Positions 57,017 to 64,000 of a stretch of 64,000 nucleotides of DNA are shown one piece after another. The DNA is taken from positions 1 to 64,000 of the IMG/VR virus record IMGVR_UViG_3300034110_001237; one strand, 5' to 3'. Under the pieces are notes generated by a model. That model worked only from the letters and a program-made list of their open reading frames with translations. It did no database searches and had not been told where the DNA came from. Positions within the stretch are counted from its first letter, which is position 1, and each line of letters begins with the position of its first letter. The DNA comes from a virus. Made by a program: the position numbers and the translations under genes.

Positions 57017-57196
57017 ATGCGTATGTTTCTTTTGAAAGTTCTCATTGTTGTCAGTGTTTTGTCCCTTATTGTGACGGGTAGTGTTTGGGCTGCAATTCTT
57101 TCAGTTGCTTTCGCATCTCTATTGGCATTGGAAAAAAATGAAGTAACTCACTTGTGCCACAAACAATGCACTTATAAATTCAGCCAAAATTACTAA
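57017..57196 (+). CDS. Small membrane or exported protein, 59 aa
   Basis: GGAGG before the ATG. A long hydrophobic N-terminal segment (MRMFLLKVLIVVSVLSLIVT to about residue 42) that could be one signal plus one helix or a hairpin of two, then a short tail with two Cys (HLCHKQCTY). First gene of a three-gene operon. Confidence 0.72.
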   Translation: MRMFLLKVLIVVSVLSLIVTGSVWAAILSVAFASLLALEKNEVTHLCHKQCTYKFSQNY

Positions 57197-57207
57197 GGAT
57201 TAACATA

Positions 57208-57525
57208 ATGACTATTCAATATGTGATGACCCACAATGAATGGATTGCTCACACAGTCAGTTTGATTCCAGATGCTTGTGCAAAACATGACACAAAGGAC
57301 AGTATTGCTTTTGATTTAGCACTGGAATTTGGTATTTTGAGTGGTCTTGTGCCTAGTGGTTGGTATCCTGATGAAGCAGTTGGTCATCTGGTTGAGCGTG
57401 AAGAAGAAAAAGGAAATCTTGACGACAGTGACCTTGATGAATATGAAGCAAAGGTTGCTGTTTATCATGAAAAAATGAAAGCCAAATATGAAGCCGAAGC
57501 TGCGGCACAAAAAGGATCTGTATAA
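57208..57525 (+). CDS. Hypothetical acidic protein, 105 aa
   Basis: AAGGA before the ATG. Acidic helical tail (DEYEAKVAVYHEKMKAKYEA). Its stop overlaps the next start (TAATG). Unrecognised. Confidence 0.75.
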   Translation: MTIQYVMTHNEWIAHTVSLIPDACAKHDTKDSIAFDLALEFGILSGLVPSGWYPDEAVGHLVEREEEKGNLDDSDLDEYEAKVAVYHEKMKAKYEAEAAAQKGSV

Positions 57526-58679
57526 TGTCCCATCAAGCTAACAAACACGTTGTCGATATTGTTAATACATTGACTGCCTATCTTTTTTCAGATCGTTTTG
57601 ATCAAAGTTTGATTGAGAGTAAAGAACATCATATGCGTGCTCCGCGTGTTGAAATGACAATGGAGCTGATGAGGGCTATTATTGATAAGACTGCTACACC
57701 AGAGCAGTTTGAATTGATGGACCAGATCGCACGCCAAAGTTTGAATAAAATTAATAATGTTCATAACTCTCTTGTTTTTCATCTTGATGGTATTCGTTAT
57801 CAGGTTAAACAAGAATATGATCAATATACAGTCTACTCTAAATACAAAGCTCCTAACTTCTCCGGCTTACCCGATGAATTTAAAGAATCTGTAGTCGATG
57901 ATGTTGACGTTATTCATGAAAAATTTATTAAATTGACAAGCCTTTATCCTGCACAAGATTTCATGAAGTTTAAAAATAAAGACCGATACAGTAGCAATGA
58001 ATTTTCAGAATATTGCATTGTGCGTTTGAGCAGTGCATACCCTGTTGCTTATGCGTCGAAAGATTTATTTGAACTATGTGATCATTTTCCAGAAGCGTTC
58101 ACGGCTGAACAGCTCGCCTTCATTGAAATGAACCGAGTTGAAAGCTTTCAAACTATCGATAAATCTCAAAAATCGCTTGAAGTTATGTTTGCAGAATGGA
58201 AAAAACTGCTCAAGCGGAAAAAAGCTACACCTAATAAACAGTTTTCTTTCAATGACATGGACAACTATGCGTTCTTGAATGAGAATGAAACCCATCTGTT
58301 GATGTCTCAACGTAGTCAAAATACACTTTATGCATATGTTCTTGAAAAAGCTACGGGTCATTATAAAGTGTGGACAGCGGCCCATGAAGTGAATGCAGCT
58401 CCTGATGATTTCTATTATTCAGAAATGGTCGAAGACTGTGCTAATTACTTAGAAATGGTTCAATATTACATTGGGCGTGACTACGGCCCTAAAAGCTATC
58501 CAGTAATGATTTCCCATGATGGTTATATCAAATCGGCTCAATATCATTTGGAGAACTTCAATGATGATGATGGCTTGGTGTATGACTCGGTGCGTGGTTT
58601 TAATCTTCATTCACCTGATTGTGGTAACTTGTTAGGTGATTTTGACCTCTTATTGAGTGTTATTGACCATTATCGTTAA
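57525..58679 (+). CDS. Hypothetical protein, 384 aa
   Basis: Large soluble protein coupled to the previous gene. Mostly helical with a Lys-rich stretch (AEWKKLLKRKKATPNKQF) and a C-terminal strand-rich part (YIKSAQYHLENFNDDDGLVY). No recognised motif. Confidence 0.75.
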   Translation: MSHQANKHVVDIVNTLTAYLFSDRFDQSLIESKEHHMRAPRVEMTMELMRAIIDKTATPEQFELMDQIARQSLNKINNVHNSLVFHLDGIRYQVKQEYDQYTVYSKYKAPNFSGLPDEFKESVVDDVDVIHEKFIKLTSLYPAQDFMKFKNKDRYSSNEFSEYCIVRLSSAYPVAYASKDLFELCDHFPEAFTAEQLAFIEMNRVESFQTIDKSQKSLEVMFAEWKKLLKRKKATPNKQFSFNDMDNYAFLNENETHLLMSQRSQNTLYAYVLEKATGHYKVWTAAHEVNAAPDDFYYSEMVEDCANYLEMVQYYIGRDYGPKSYPVMISHDGYIKSAQYHLENFNDDDGLVYDSVRGFNLHSPDCGNLLGDFDLLLSVIDHYR

Positions 58680-58770
58680 TGCTTATTTTCTTACTGAAAA
58701 AAGCCCTTAATGACTTTTTTTGTTATTCAAAACGTGTTATTATAGTATCTCTTAATTTAGGATATAAATC

Positions 58771-59202
58771 ATGTCTAGAACATATAATGGTGGTCAGTAT
58801 ACATTTTCATTTGAAGTCAGTGGAGCTGTTAATCCAGAGAATCTTTCAAGAGACTTCTTCAAAAAATTGAGAAATCCAGAATCATTGAAACCGCTTTTGA
58901 CTGATGAGCAATATATTGTCTATGACACGCTTATCTTATTCAAAGAGTATGTTGAAGATGATTATGTCTATCGCACGCTGGATGGCATTGAACGACTTGA
59001 TGACTTTGATGAGAGTGGGTTCTCCGTTGGTTTTGCATCTCCACGGTTTTTCACCACTGAACAAGTGAAAGATCTCTATCTCAATGTGGTCATTCCAATC
59101 TTCACTTCATGTGACATTGCCAGCAAACCTACTGGTGAATTTACTGAACATCACACCTATACAGAAACGACAGCGAAGTCTCATAAAATTGCTTTCTGTT
59201 AA
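58771..59202 (+). CDS. Hypothetical protein, 143 aa
   Basis: AGGA before the ATG. N-terminal beta segment (YNGGQYTFSFEVSGAVNPEN), acidic middle, C-terminal Thr-rich strand. Unrecognised. Confidence 0.75.
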   Translation: MSRTYNGGQYTFSFEVSGAVNPENLSRDFFKKLRNPESLKPLLTDEQYIVYDTLILFKEYVEDDYVYRTLDGIERLDDFDESGFSVGFASPRFFTTEQVKDLYLNVVIPIFTSCDIASKPTGEFTEHHTYTETTAKSHKIAFC

Positions 59203-59207
59203 TATAA

Positions 59208-59264
59208 AAACAAGCCGAAAACATAGCTCTCATGCTTGATTTGGCTTGTTTAAAATGGTAGAAT
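59208..59264 (+). promoter_or_regulatory. Promoter folded into a terminator
   Basis: Terminator stem AAACAAGCC (59208-59216)/GGCTTGTTT (59243-59251). The promoter -35 TTGATT (59236-59241) lies in the loop, and the -10 TAGAAT (59259-59264) follows a 17-nt spacer. Confidence 0.6.
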
Positions 59265-59288
59265 TACTCCATCTTTGGAGCTTCTTAT

Positions 59289-59483
59289 ATGGTTCGTATT
59301 TTGAAATCATTTCGATCTATTTACAGCAAAAAAACATTGATCTTGGGCACCTTTCAACTGCATAATAATCAAGTGATCTATACCGTCATTGAAAAAGATG
59401 TGGTTCATAAGCTGTTTGGTTTTCCTGTTTTAAAACATGCTGGTATGATTACCCCAGACGATTGGAAGCGTATTATCTCTTAA
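59289..59483 (+). CDS. Hypothetical protein, 64 aa
   Basis: TTGGAG before the ATG. Basic N-terminus then beta-rich (NNQVIYTVIEKDVVHKLFGF). Unrecognised. Confidence 0.72.
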   Translation: MVRILKSFRSIYSKKTLILGTFQLHNNQVIYTVIEKDVVHKLFGFPVLKHAGMITPDDWKRIIS

Positions 59484-59500
59484 CATTTTAGGTATCGACA

Positions 59501-59710
59501 GTGAATCATTTTCTCAAAAATTATGCAATGCTTATTGAATCCCATGCCGGGATTTTTTTTATTGTCTTTTTCATGTGCTTTTCAGTGTTCTGGAACCTGC
59601 AAGACAAAAGCTGTGTCAATTTCATCCTCACTTTCATTTTTCCGTTCGTCGGCCTTTCAGCTTTTATTAAAATTTTGATGTTTTTCTTTGAAAAAGACGA
59701 GTTTAATTAA
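59501..59710 (+). CDS. Two-helix membrane protein with GTG start, 69 aa
   Basis: Start at GTG 59501 with AGG about 8 nt upstream; ATG 59528 is an alternative. Two hydrophobic helices (about residues 17-35 and 41-62) and an acidic tail (FFEKDEFN). Unrecognised. Confidence 0.65.
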   Translation: MNHFLKNYAMLIESHAGIFFIVFFMCFSVFWNLQDKSCVNFILTFIFPFVGLSAFIKILMFFFEKDEFN

Positions 59711-59736
59711 TTGATTTTTGGCGGTTTTTTTATGCT

Positions 59737-59822
59737 CTAAAAATAGATGAAAAATTTTAAAATATTTTGTAAGTATTTGATTTTAAAAGGTTTTAAACAT
59801 CTAAAAATATGAGAAAAATTTG
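59737..59822 (+). repeat. Imperfect direct repeat in an AT-rich intergenic stretch
   Basis: CTAAAAATAGATGAAAAATTT (59737-59758) recurs as CTAAAAATATGAGAAAAATT (59801-59822), 64 bases apart, just upstream of the KTSC promoter. Could be a regulator site or leftover of a small duplication. Confidence 0.5.
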
Positions 59823-59848
59823 CTTTTTTATGATTTTCTTGGTATAAT
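59820..59848 (+). promoter_or_regulatory. Sigma70-type promoter, extended -10
   Basis: TTGCTT (59820-59825), 17-nt spacer, TGG-TATAAT (59843-59848). Confidence 0.7.
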
Positions 59849-59874
59849 ACTTACACATAAACAGGAGAGCAAAT

Positions 59875-60084
59875 ATGACTATTACTATGAACACCGTTGA
59901 ATCCAGCTCAATCTTCAAAGTTGGCTATCGTCGTCGCGTCATGCAAGTGCAGTTTAATTCCGGTCGTGTTTATGAGTTTCGTAAGGTGCCTCGTGCCACT
60001 TATGATCAGTTGATGCGTTCTCATTCAAAAGGTGAGTTCTTCAACCGCGAAATCAAAGATTCTTTTGTTTCGACTGAAATCTAA
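59875..60084 (+). CDS. KTSC-domain protein, 69 aa
   Basis: Matches the small KTSC family: short N-terminal strand with ESSSI, then RRVMQVQFNSGRVYEFRKVP, YDQLMRSHSKGEFFNREIKD and a final strand. The family is named after a Lys-Thr-Ser-Cys motif of lysyl-tRNA-synthetase-related proteins and is common in phages; its function is not known to me. AGGAG before the ATG; own promoter and terminator. Confidence 0.85.
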   Translation: MTITMNTVESSSIFKVGYRRRVMQVQFNSGRVYEFRKVPRATYDQLMRSHSKGEFFNREIKDSFVSTEI

Positions 60085-60094
60085 CGCTTTGTAG

Positions 60095-60119
60095 ACAAAG
60101 GCACTTCGGTGCCTTTTGT
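60095..60119 (+). terminator. Rho-independent terminator
   Basis: AAAGGCAC/GTGCCTTT, TTCG loop, then TGTTATT. Confidence 0.85.
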
Positions 60120-60121
60120 TA

Positions 60122-60149
60122 TTGTTACCTTTAAAATCTGTGCTATAAT
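60122..60149 (+). promoter_or_regulatory. Promoter, extended -10
   Basis: TTGTTA (60122-60127), 16-nt spacer, TGC-TATAAT (60144-60149). Confidence 0.6.
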
Positions 60150-60174
60150 ATCTCAAAATTCGTAGGAGAATACC

Positions 60175-60498
60175 ATGTCGAATGCAAGCCCTTGTAATGA
60201 GTGTCCTTTCAAACAATCAATTCCCGGTGATTGTCACTCAGCGTGCGGCCATCCAGTAGCTGTTGAAAAACAGATGTTGCTGATGTCTCTCGTATTCACT
60301 GGTCGTCTTGGCGTGATTGAGCAAGCCTTGGGACTTCGAATTGAACCTCATGCAGTAAGCCAAGGTTGGGCGAACTTCCCTGTTAATTTTGACCCTATTT
60401 GGGTAACAGGGACTTGTTCGATGTTGGACAGTTATAAACAATCAGTAGCGAAGTTTACAGCACAACGAGAATCAGAACTTATTCATAAAGAATCCTGA
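60175..60498 (+). CDS. Cys-rich small protein (phage CNECPF type), 107 aa
   Basis: N-terminal SPCNECPFKQ plus DCHSACGHP gives four Cys and two His within 25 residues, a probable zinc or iron-sulfur site. A later Cys occurs in VTGTCSMLD. I recognise the CNECP start from small proteins of large phages without knowing the function. AGGAG before the ATG. Confidence 0.78.
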   Translation: MSNASPCNECPFKQSIPGDCHSACGHPVAVEKQMLLMSLVFTGRLGVIEQALGLRIEPHAVSQGWANFPVNFDPIWVTGTCSMLDSYKQSVAKFTAQRESELIHKES

Positions 60499-60521
60499 CT
60501 CTTTTTCAATGAGTTAATATT

Positions 60522-60556
60522 AAAGGCTTGAGCGATCAAGCCTTTTTTGTTATAAT
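60522..60556 (+). promoter_or_regulatory. Terminator abutting an extended -10 promoter
   Basis: Terminator AAAGGCTTGA/TCAAGCCTTT (60522-60545) with T-run; TGT-TATAAT (60551-60556) follows at once and its -35 must lie inside the hairpin. Confidence 0.6.
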
Positions 60557-60591
60557 ACTTCCTACTATTCACATATAACGGTTTATTCACG

Positions 60592-61050
60592 ATGATTGAT
60601 ACTATTACTGACAAAGAACGCCTTCATATTGATAAGGTTGTAAACTTTGCCAAACACATTGATGATAACGGCTTTCAGCATAAAGTCGCTGCAGCTATTG
60701 TGTACAAAAATAAAATCATCAGTCTTGAACACAATCTCGATAAAAGCCATACCTTTCAAAAACGTTTTGCGAAAAACGAACATGCCATTTTTTTTCATGC
60801 TGAAACCAGTGCTATTCATACCGCTCTCAAAATCTTGGGTGAAGACAAGCTTAGTAAAGCCACTCTGGTGGTTGTTCGCCTTTCTGCTGTTAAGAGTAAG
60901 TATCGTCAACGCTTGTTGCACCACACACTAGCCACCAGTAAGCCTTGTGAGGGGTGTGCATCGTGCATTAACTACTATGGCATCAAGAAAGTTATTCACA
61001 GTGTGATTGATGGATTTGAAGTGTATGACACCTTGAAGATGATCAATTAA
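60592..61050 (+). CDS. Zinc-dependent deaminase (dCMP/cytidine deaminase-like), 152 aa
   Basis: FFHAETSAI (H69, E71) supplies the zinc His and catalytic Glu; SKPCEGCASC supplies the two zinc Cys (PCxxC). The length and spacing are typical of the ComEB/dCMP deaminase superfamily, which makes dUMP for thymidylate synthesis; nucleoside or tRNA substrates are possible. Weak ribosome site; the start is supported by the absence of better ones. Confidence 0.87.
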   Translation: MIDTITDKERLHIDKVVNFAKHIDDNGFQHKVAAAIVYKNKIISLEHNLDKSHTFQKRFAKNEHAIFFHAETSAIHTALKILGEDKLSKATLVVVRLSAVKSKYRQRLLHHTLATSKPCEGCASCINYYGIKKVIHSVIDGFEVYDTLKMIN

Positions 61051-61055
61051 GTAGC

Positions 61056-61084
61056 TTGATGATTTTTCATTTTCATGTTATAAT
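61056..61084 (+). promoter_or_regulatory. Promoter, extended -10
   Basis: TTGATG (61056-61061), 17-nt spacer, TGT-TATAAT (61079-61084). Confidence 0.7.
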
Positions 61085-61114
61085 TGCCTTCAATTTACAA
61101 TTATGGTGATTACA

Positions 61115-61309
61115 ATGTCATACAACTTTGATGAAGCCTCCGGCACTTATGTGATTGCAGACAATCTGACTGAAAATGAACTTTATGACGCTCTGTTGGC
61201 CGTAGCAAAAGATAACGACCTTATTGAAGCCAATCATGCTTCGGATAGTTCTCATATCATGGCTATCTTGCGAAATAATTCAGTTGAAGTTGAGTTTGAT
61301 ACGGTATAA
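61115..61309 (+). CDS. Hypothetical acidic protein, 64 aa
   Basis: ATG at 61115 has GGTG just upstream; the in-frame ATG at 61103 has no site. Acidic, mixed alpha/beta (FDEASGTYVIADNLTENELY). Unrecognised. Confidence 0.7.
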   Translation: MSYNFDEASGTYVIADNLTENELYDALLAVAKDNDLIEANHASDSSHIMAILRNNSVEVEFDTV

Positions 61310-61336
61310 GCAATCCATTTAACAAAGGTATACACA

Positions 61337-61654
61337 ATGACTTTCACGCCTAGAATTCCTACTGATACTGTTGCGATTGTTGGAGCATTTAACAAGAAAT
61401 GGCTTATTCAGTTTCAGAATCGTCGTAAACATCATCGAGAGTTCTTGTGTGACGTATTCAACATGTTTACGCCTGTTTCGTTTGAAACCTTGGATGAAGC
61501 TTTCGAGATTGCTGACTATTATCAGTTAAAGGTGGTCGATGTTCGTATTCATCATGCATATCAGCAACATGACCAAGTGGATGCCAACATGCAAGAAAAA
61601 ATTAAAAAAATGAGAGCCGAATTTGATGGCACTTATGTTAAAAAAATAGCTTGA
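61337..61654 (+). CDS. Hypothetical protein, 105 aa
   Basis: AAAGG before the ATG. Starts with a strand-rich region (TDTVAIVGAFNKKWLIQFQN) and ends in a charged helix (QEKIKKMRAEFDGTYVKK). Unrecognised. Confidence 0.75.
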   Translation: MTFTPRIPTDTVAIVGAFNKKWLIQFQNRRKHHREFLCDVFNMFTPVSFETLDEAFEIADYYQLKVVDVRIHHAYQQHDQVDANMQEKIKKMRAEFDGTYVKKIA

Positions 61655-61688
61655 TTATTACCTTTAACTATTATATAAGGATTGGTTT

Positions 61689-62267
61689 ATGAAGAAGATT
61701 GCATTAATTATATTCTCTTGGTTAATTGCCTTTTCGACCGCATTTGGTGATGAATTCAAAAGTATCAGAGACTTTTCCTATAAGGGGATTAGCTTTTCAT
61801 CCACTGTGGATGATTTGAAGGCTCATGGCTTTAACTGTCAAGATAATACTTGCATTGTTGGTGATGATTTTTTCAAATATAAATCACCGGGATTATTTTC
61901 TGTTCAGCAATTGGCTCGTAATGGTAAAACAGTGACTTTTCATGAAAACCATGTCATTAAAATTACGATTGATCAACTATATCCTTATATGGGTGAAGGG
62001 TGTCAGAATATTATGACTGATCTTCAAACTAGATTTAATGCTAAGTACAAGGCAGACATTAAATTTCATACTTATGCCAGTCGGGCTGGGCCAGTCACTG
62101 ATTATGATAACCTTATTGGATCGGTAAAGTTAGGTGAAGATCTTTTAAGAGTTCATTTTTCTTGTGATGAAGTCAAAAAACCAGACACAACAGAAAATTT
62201 AACCTTTATTCATGCTTTATTTCATTATGAAAACTTAGCATCAAGATTGCTTATTGATGATATTTAA
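61689..62267 (+). CDS. Secreted protein with Cys pairs, 192 aa
   Basis: Signal peptide MKKIALIIFSWLIAFSTAFG with cleavage near residue 20. The mature part has four Cys in pairs (FNCQDNTCIV, then EGCQNI and FSCDEV), likely disulfides. Beta-rich; periplasmic. AAGGA before the ATG. Candidate substrate of the signal peptidase at 54097. Confidence 0.8.
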   Translation: MKKIALIIFSWLIAFSTAFGDEFKSIRDFSYKGISFSSTVDDLKAHGFNCQDNTCIVGDDFFKYKSPGLFSVQQLARNGKTVTFHENHVIKITIDQLYPYMGEGCQNIMTDLQTRFNAKYKADIKFHTYASRAGPVTDYDNLIGSVKLGEDLLRVHFSCDEVKKPDTTENLTFIHALFHYENLASRLLIDDI

Positions 62268-62311
62268 AAAGCCTTTAGAACGATTTCAACCATTTAGTAA
62301 GGAGAAAGATC

Positions 62312-62887
62312 TTGAATACATTTGAAAGATTTAAACAGGATTGTAAGAAATTACTTACCGATGAGAAGTTTTATACAGAACCAAAAGATGATGGTAAACG
62401 CATTATCGTCAAAGCACATCTAAAACGAGCACGTAATGGATTGGCAGTCGGAACTATCATCTATATTGATCGAAATGACTGGCTTAATCCTAATGATGAC
62501 CGAGTTTGGGGCTATACGAAGCTTGAACACTTTGGACAAGGAAATCATGCGTATAGTGGAATGGAAAAAGCTGATCTTGAATATTCACCCACCAATGAGC
62601 CGTCTTATTCTGTTGTTATTGAACATGTTAAGAAAAGCATGGCTGGATTTACTCCAGATCCCGATTATCCTGAAGATAATATTGCCAATGTTAAGGAATC
62701 AGTCGTTTCTTCTATTGTCATTGAAAGCTGTCTATCGGAGAATGAAGCCGTTTCAAGAGCATCAGTGGTTGCAACAGCCTTTAAAATTCCAAGAATTGAG
62801 TCTCCTAAGCATGTAGGTAATCTATATATTTGGAATACTCTTGATGATATTGGAACAGGTATTAAAATCTATGTTAGGCCGGATTAA
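62312..62887 (+). CDS. Hypothetical protein with TTG start, 191 aa
   Basis: TTG at 62312 with a strong AAGGAG 8 nt upstream; no in-frame ATG occurs before residue 80. Soluble, basic N-terminal half (HLKRARNGLAVGTIIYIDRN), acidic centre. Unrecognised. Confidence 0.75.
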   Translation: MNTFERFKQDCKKLLTDEKFYTEPKDDGKRIIVKAHLKRARNGLAVGTIIYIDRNDWLNPNDDRVWGYTKLEHFGQGNHAYSGMEKADLEYSPTNEPSYSVVIEHVKKSMAGFTPDPDYPEDNIANVKESVVSSIVIESCLSENEAVSRASVVATAFKIPRIESPKHVGNLYIWNTLDDIGTGIKIYVRPD

Positions 62888-62959
62888 AGTTTAAATTAAT
62901 AGTATCATTGACTTTTTTTATAAAATTGAGTAACCTACCTTATTTTAAGGAGTGTAGCT

Positions 62960-63259
62960 ATGACTGGTGATGAATTACGGACCCTTTTTCAAGAATATGG
63001 TGAAACAGATGAGTCTCACAAATTTGATAGAGTTGCGGTAAAATTTAGTAAACGTGATGATTTACATGCTTTTATTTTACTTGATAAAATAATGCCTGAT
63101 GGTCATACAATGGTTTCTGCTGCTGCACATGATGAAATCTTTTTGGGCTTTGATATGGAAGAGCTGGCCGCTGTCATTACGCAAGAACAGGTCTTGGAGC
63201 TTGTACGCTGTGGTGTTTCTTATGACAGTCATCATGACTGTTTGTATATGTTCGTTTAA
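62960..63259 (+). CDS. Hypothetical acidic protein, 99 aa
   Basis: AAGGAG before the ATG. Helical; His-rich C-terminus (YDSHHDCLYMFV). No recognised motif. Confidence 0.75.
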   Translation: MTGDELRTLFQEYGETDESHKFDRVAVKFSKRDDLHAFILLDKIMPDGHTMVSAAAHDEIFLGFDMEELAAVITQEQVLELVRCGVSYDSHHDCLYMFV

Positions 63260-63266
63260 CGATGAT

Positions 63267-63295
63267 TTGCTTTTTGACGGCTCATTTGATATAAT
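63267..63295 (+). promoter_or_regulatory. Promoter, extended -10
   Basis: TTGCTT (63267-63272), 17-nt spacer, TGA-TATAAT (63290-63295). Confidence 0.65.
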
Positions 63296-63327
63296 GGGCC
63301 TTCTTAATTCAACAAGGTAAATTTATC

Positions 63328-63753
63328 ATGACGTTTAAATTGATCACTTCTAATGAGACTTCGCACCTTCATGGTCATTCTTATGAGACAACTGTTATGG
63401 TTGAGTGCTTGGATAAACTCTTTCCAGAGGAAAAAGGTAACTACCAATATCTGTCAAAAGCAAAAGTAGACAAGCTTAAAGAGCTTGTGGCTGCACAGTA
63501 TATTGTGCTTTATTTTGTTGACTCTTACACTTATCCAGTTGAAAATTACCATGACAAAGATGGTGATTACATTAATTCAGATTCGGAAACTAACTCATAC
63601 AAGTCTCCAACCGAAGAAATGATTGTAGCTTTGAATGAAATGGGGTATAATGACACCACTGAAATGATGAAGAATGCTGTTCGTGTTAATCACGACATTA
63701 ACCTTTATTATGGTGAGCGTATCTCGCTTGAATCCTACTGCATTAAAATTTAA
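63328..63753 (+). CDS. Hypothetical protein, 141 aa
   Basis: Soluble and acidic, with Tyr/Asp-rich centre (DSYTYPVENYHDKDGDYINS). Ends YCIKI, resembling the shared tail but with Cys where Met is expected; not counted. The next gene starts 10 nt later. Confidence 0.75.
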   Translation: MTFKLITSNETSHLHGHSYETTVMVECLDKLFPEEKGNYQYLSKAKVDKLKELVAAQYIVLYFVDSYTYPVENYHDKDGDYINSDSETNSYKSPTEEMIVALNEMGYNDTTEMMKNAVRVNHDINLYYGERISLESYCIKI

Positions 63754-63763
63754 GGATATTATC

Positions 63764-64000
63764 ATGGCTATTCATTTCGCAGCAGACATCAATGCAGAAC
63801 AAGGCACTGACCTTGGGTGGAAATTTGAAAATGGTGTTTTGTATGAGTCCGTCAGCTACATGCTAAAAGAGATCTTTCCTGAATTTCTTTCCATGCTTAA
63901 AGTGGACGATGAACATCGTTATATTCCAGAAGTTCATATTCAAAAGAAAATCGAATTCCATGACAAGATTGATGCCGAATTCTTCTTGTTCTACTATCCT
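63764..64000 (+). CDS. Hypothetical protein, partial at window end (79+ aa)
   Basis: ATG at 63764 with AAGGA before it; the frame stays open to the last base of the window. Acidic, starts MAIHFAADINAEQGTDLGWK. Unrecognised. Confidence 0.75.
   Translation, partial: MAIHFAADINAEQGTDLGWKFENGVLYESVSYMLKEIFPEFLSMLKVDDEHRYIPEVHIQKKIEFHDKIDAEFFLFYYP

Noticed and set aside
63328-63753. Twentieth carrier of the C-terminal tail (YCIKI)
   Set aside because: The key Met is Cys and no acidic residue precedes it; counted as chance resemblance.
1-64000. CRISPR array, insertion sequence, integrase or attachment site
   Set aside because: No regularly spaced direct repeats, transposase motifs or integrase were found. 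The repeats at 19891 and 59737 are too few or palindromic.

Overview
The window reads as part of a large AT-rich phage genome, or possibly a phage-like megaplasmid, of a gammaproteobacterium. The evidence is roughly one hundred mostly short genes with little recognisable function, almost no spacing, and many private promoter and terminator modules. It also holds a set of genes typical of big phages: a LemA-like protein next to a cysteine-cluster membrane protein, an RNA ligase, NAD kinase, an HD ppGpp-hydrolase-like enzyme, a zinc deaminase, a KTSC protein, a DUF7448-like protein, a tRNA-Arg(CCG) and a signal peptidase. No virion structural gene, replication gene, insertion sequence, integrase or CRISPR array is visible, so this looks like an accessory region. 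The phage assignment is an inference.

Layout. 1-6.1 kb: small genes, a conjugation-type P-loop ATPase (773-2416) with a structured leader, then a four-gene tandem family (2520-6111). 6.2-11.9 kb: the cysteine-cluster membrane protein, LemA-like protein, membrane proteins and NAD kinase. 11.9-13.8 kb: a leftward operon. 13.9-22.9 kb: RNA ligase, small proteins and the HD hydrolase. 23-26.6 kb: two very large proteins. 27-35 kb: further tag-bearing paralogues and a candidate structured RNA (34694-34842). 35-42.5 kb: a zincin-like protein, two lipoproteins and small genes. 42.5-48.1 kb: tRNA-Arg and mixed genes on both strands. 48.1-48.6 kb: the highlight, an unusual non-coding RNA. 48.7-54.7 kb: three paralogues, then a cluster of secreted proteins ending in a signal peptidase. 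54.7-64 kb: many small genes, including KTSC, a Cys-rich protein and a deaminase.

Two observations stand out. First, 48170-48599 encodes a promoter-driven RNA of about 430 nt. It carries a 21-nt exact copy of 23S rRNA helix 43, a copy of the helix 44 loop, and a closing stem like helix 42; together these make up the ribosomal GTPase-associated centre that binds protein uL11. About 267 nt are inserted between the two helices. The RNA ends in a tRNA-like T-arm, acceptor strand and CCA. Second, at least 19 otherwise diverse proteins end in the same short C-terminal motif, (D/E)-M-x-x-(I/V/Y). One of them is a multi-spanning membrane protein, which suggests a portable sorting or docking tag.

Regulation is modular. 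Nearly every transcription unit has a sigma70-type promoter, often with an extended -10 (TGnTATAAT), and a strong hairpin terminator. In several places the promoter of one unit is folded into the terminator of the previous one. How the systems cooperate is inference: the uL11-site mimic and the ppGpp-hydrolase-like protein could both blunt the host stringent response, the RNA ligase and tRNA could counter tRNA cleavage, NAD kinase and the deaminase would adjust cofactor and nucleotide pools, and the signal peptidase could process the phage's own secreted proteins.
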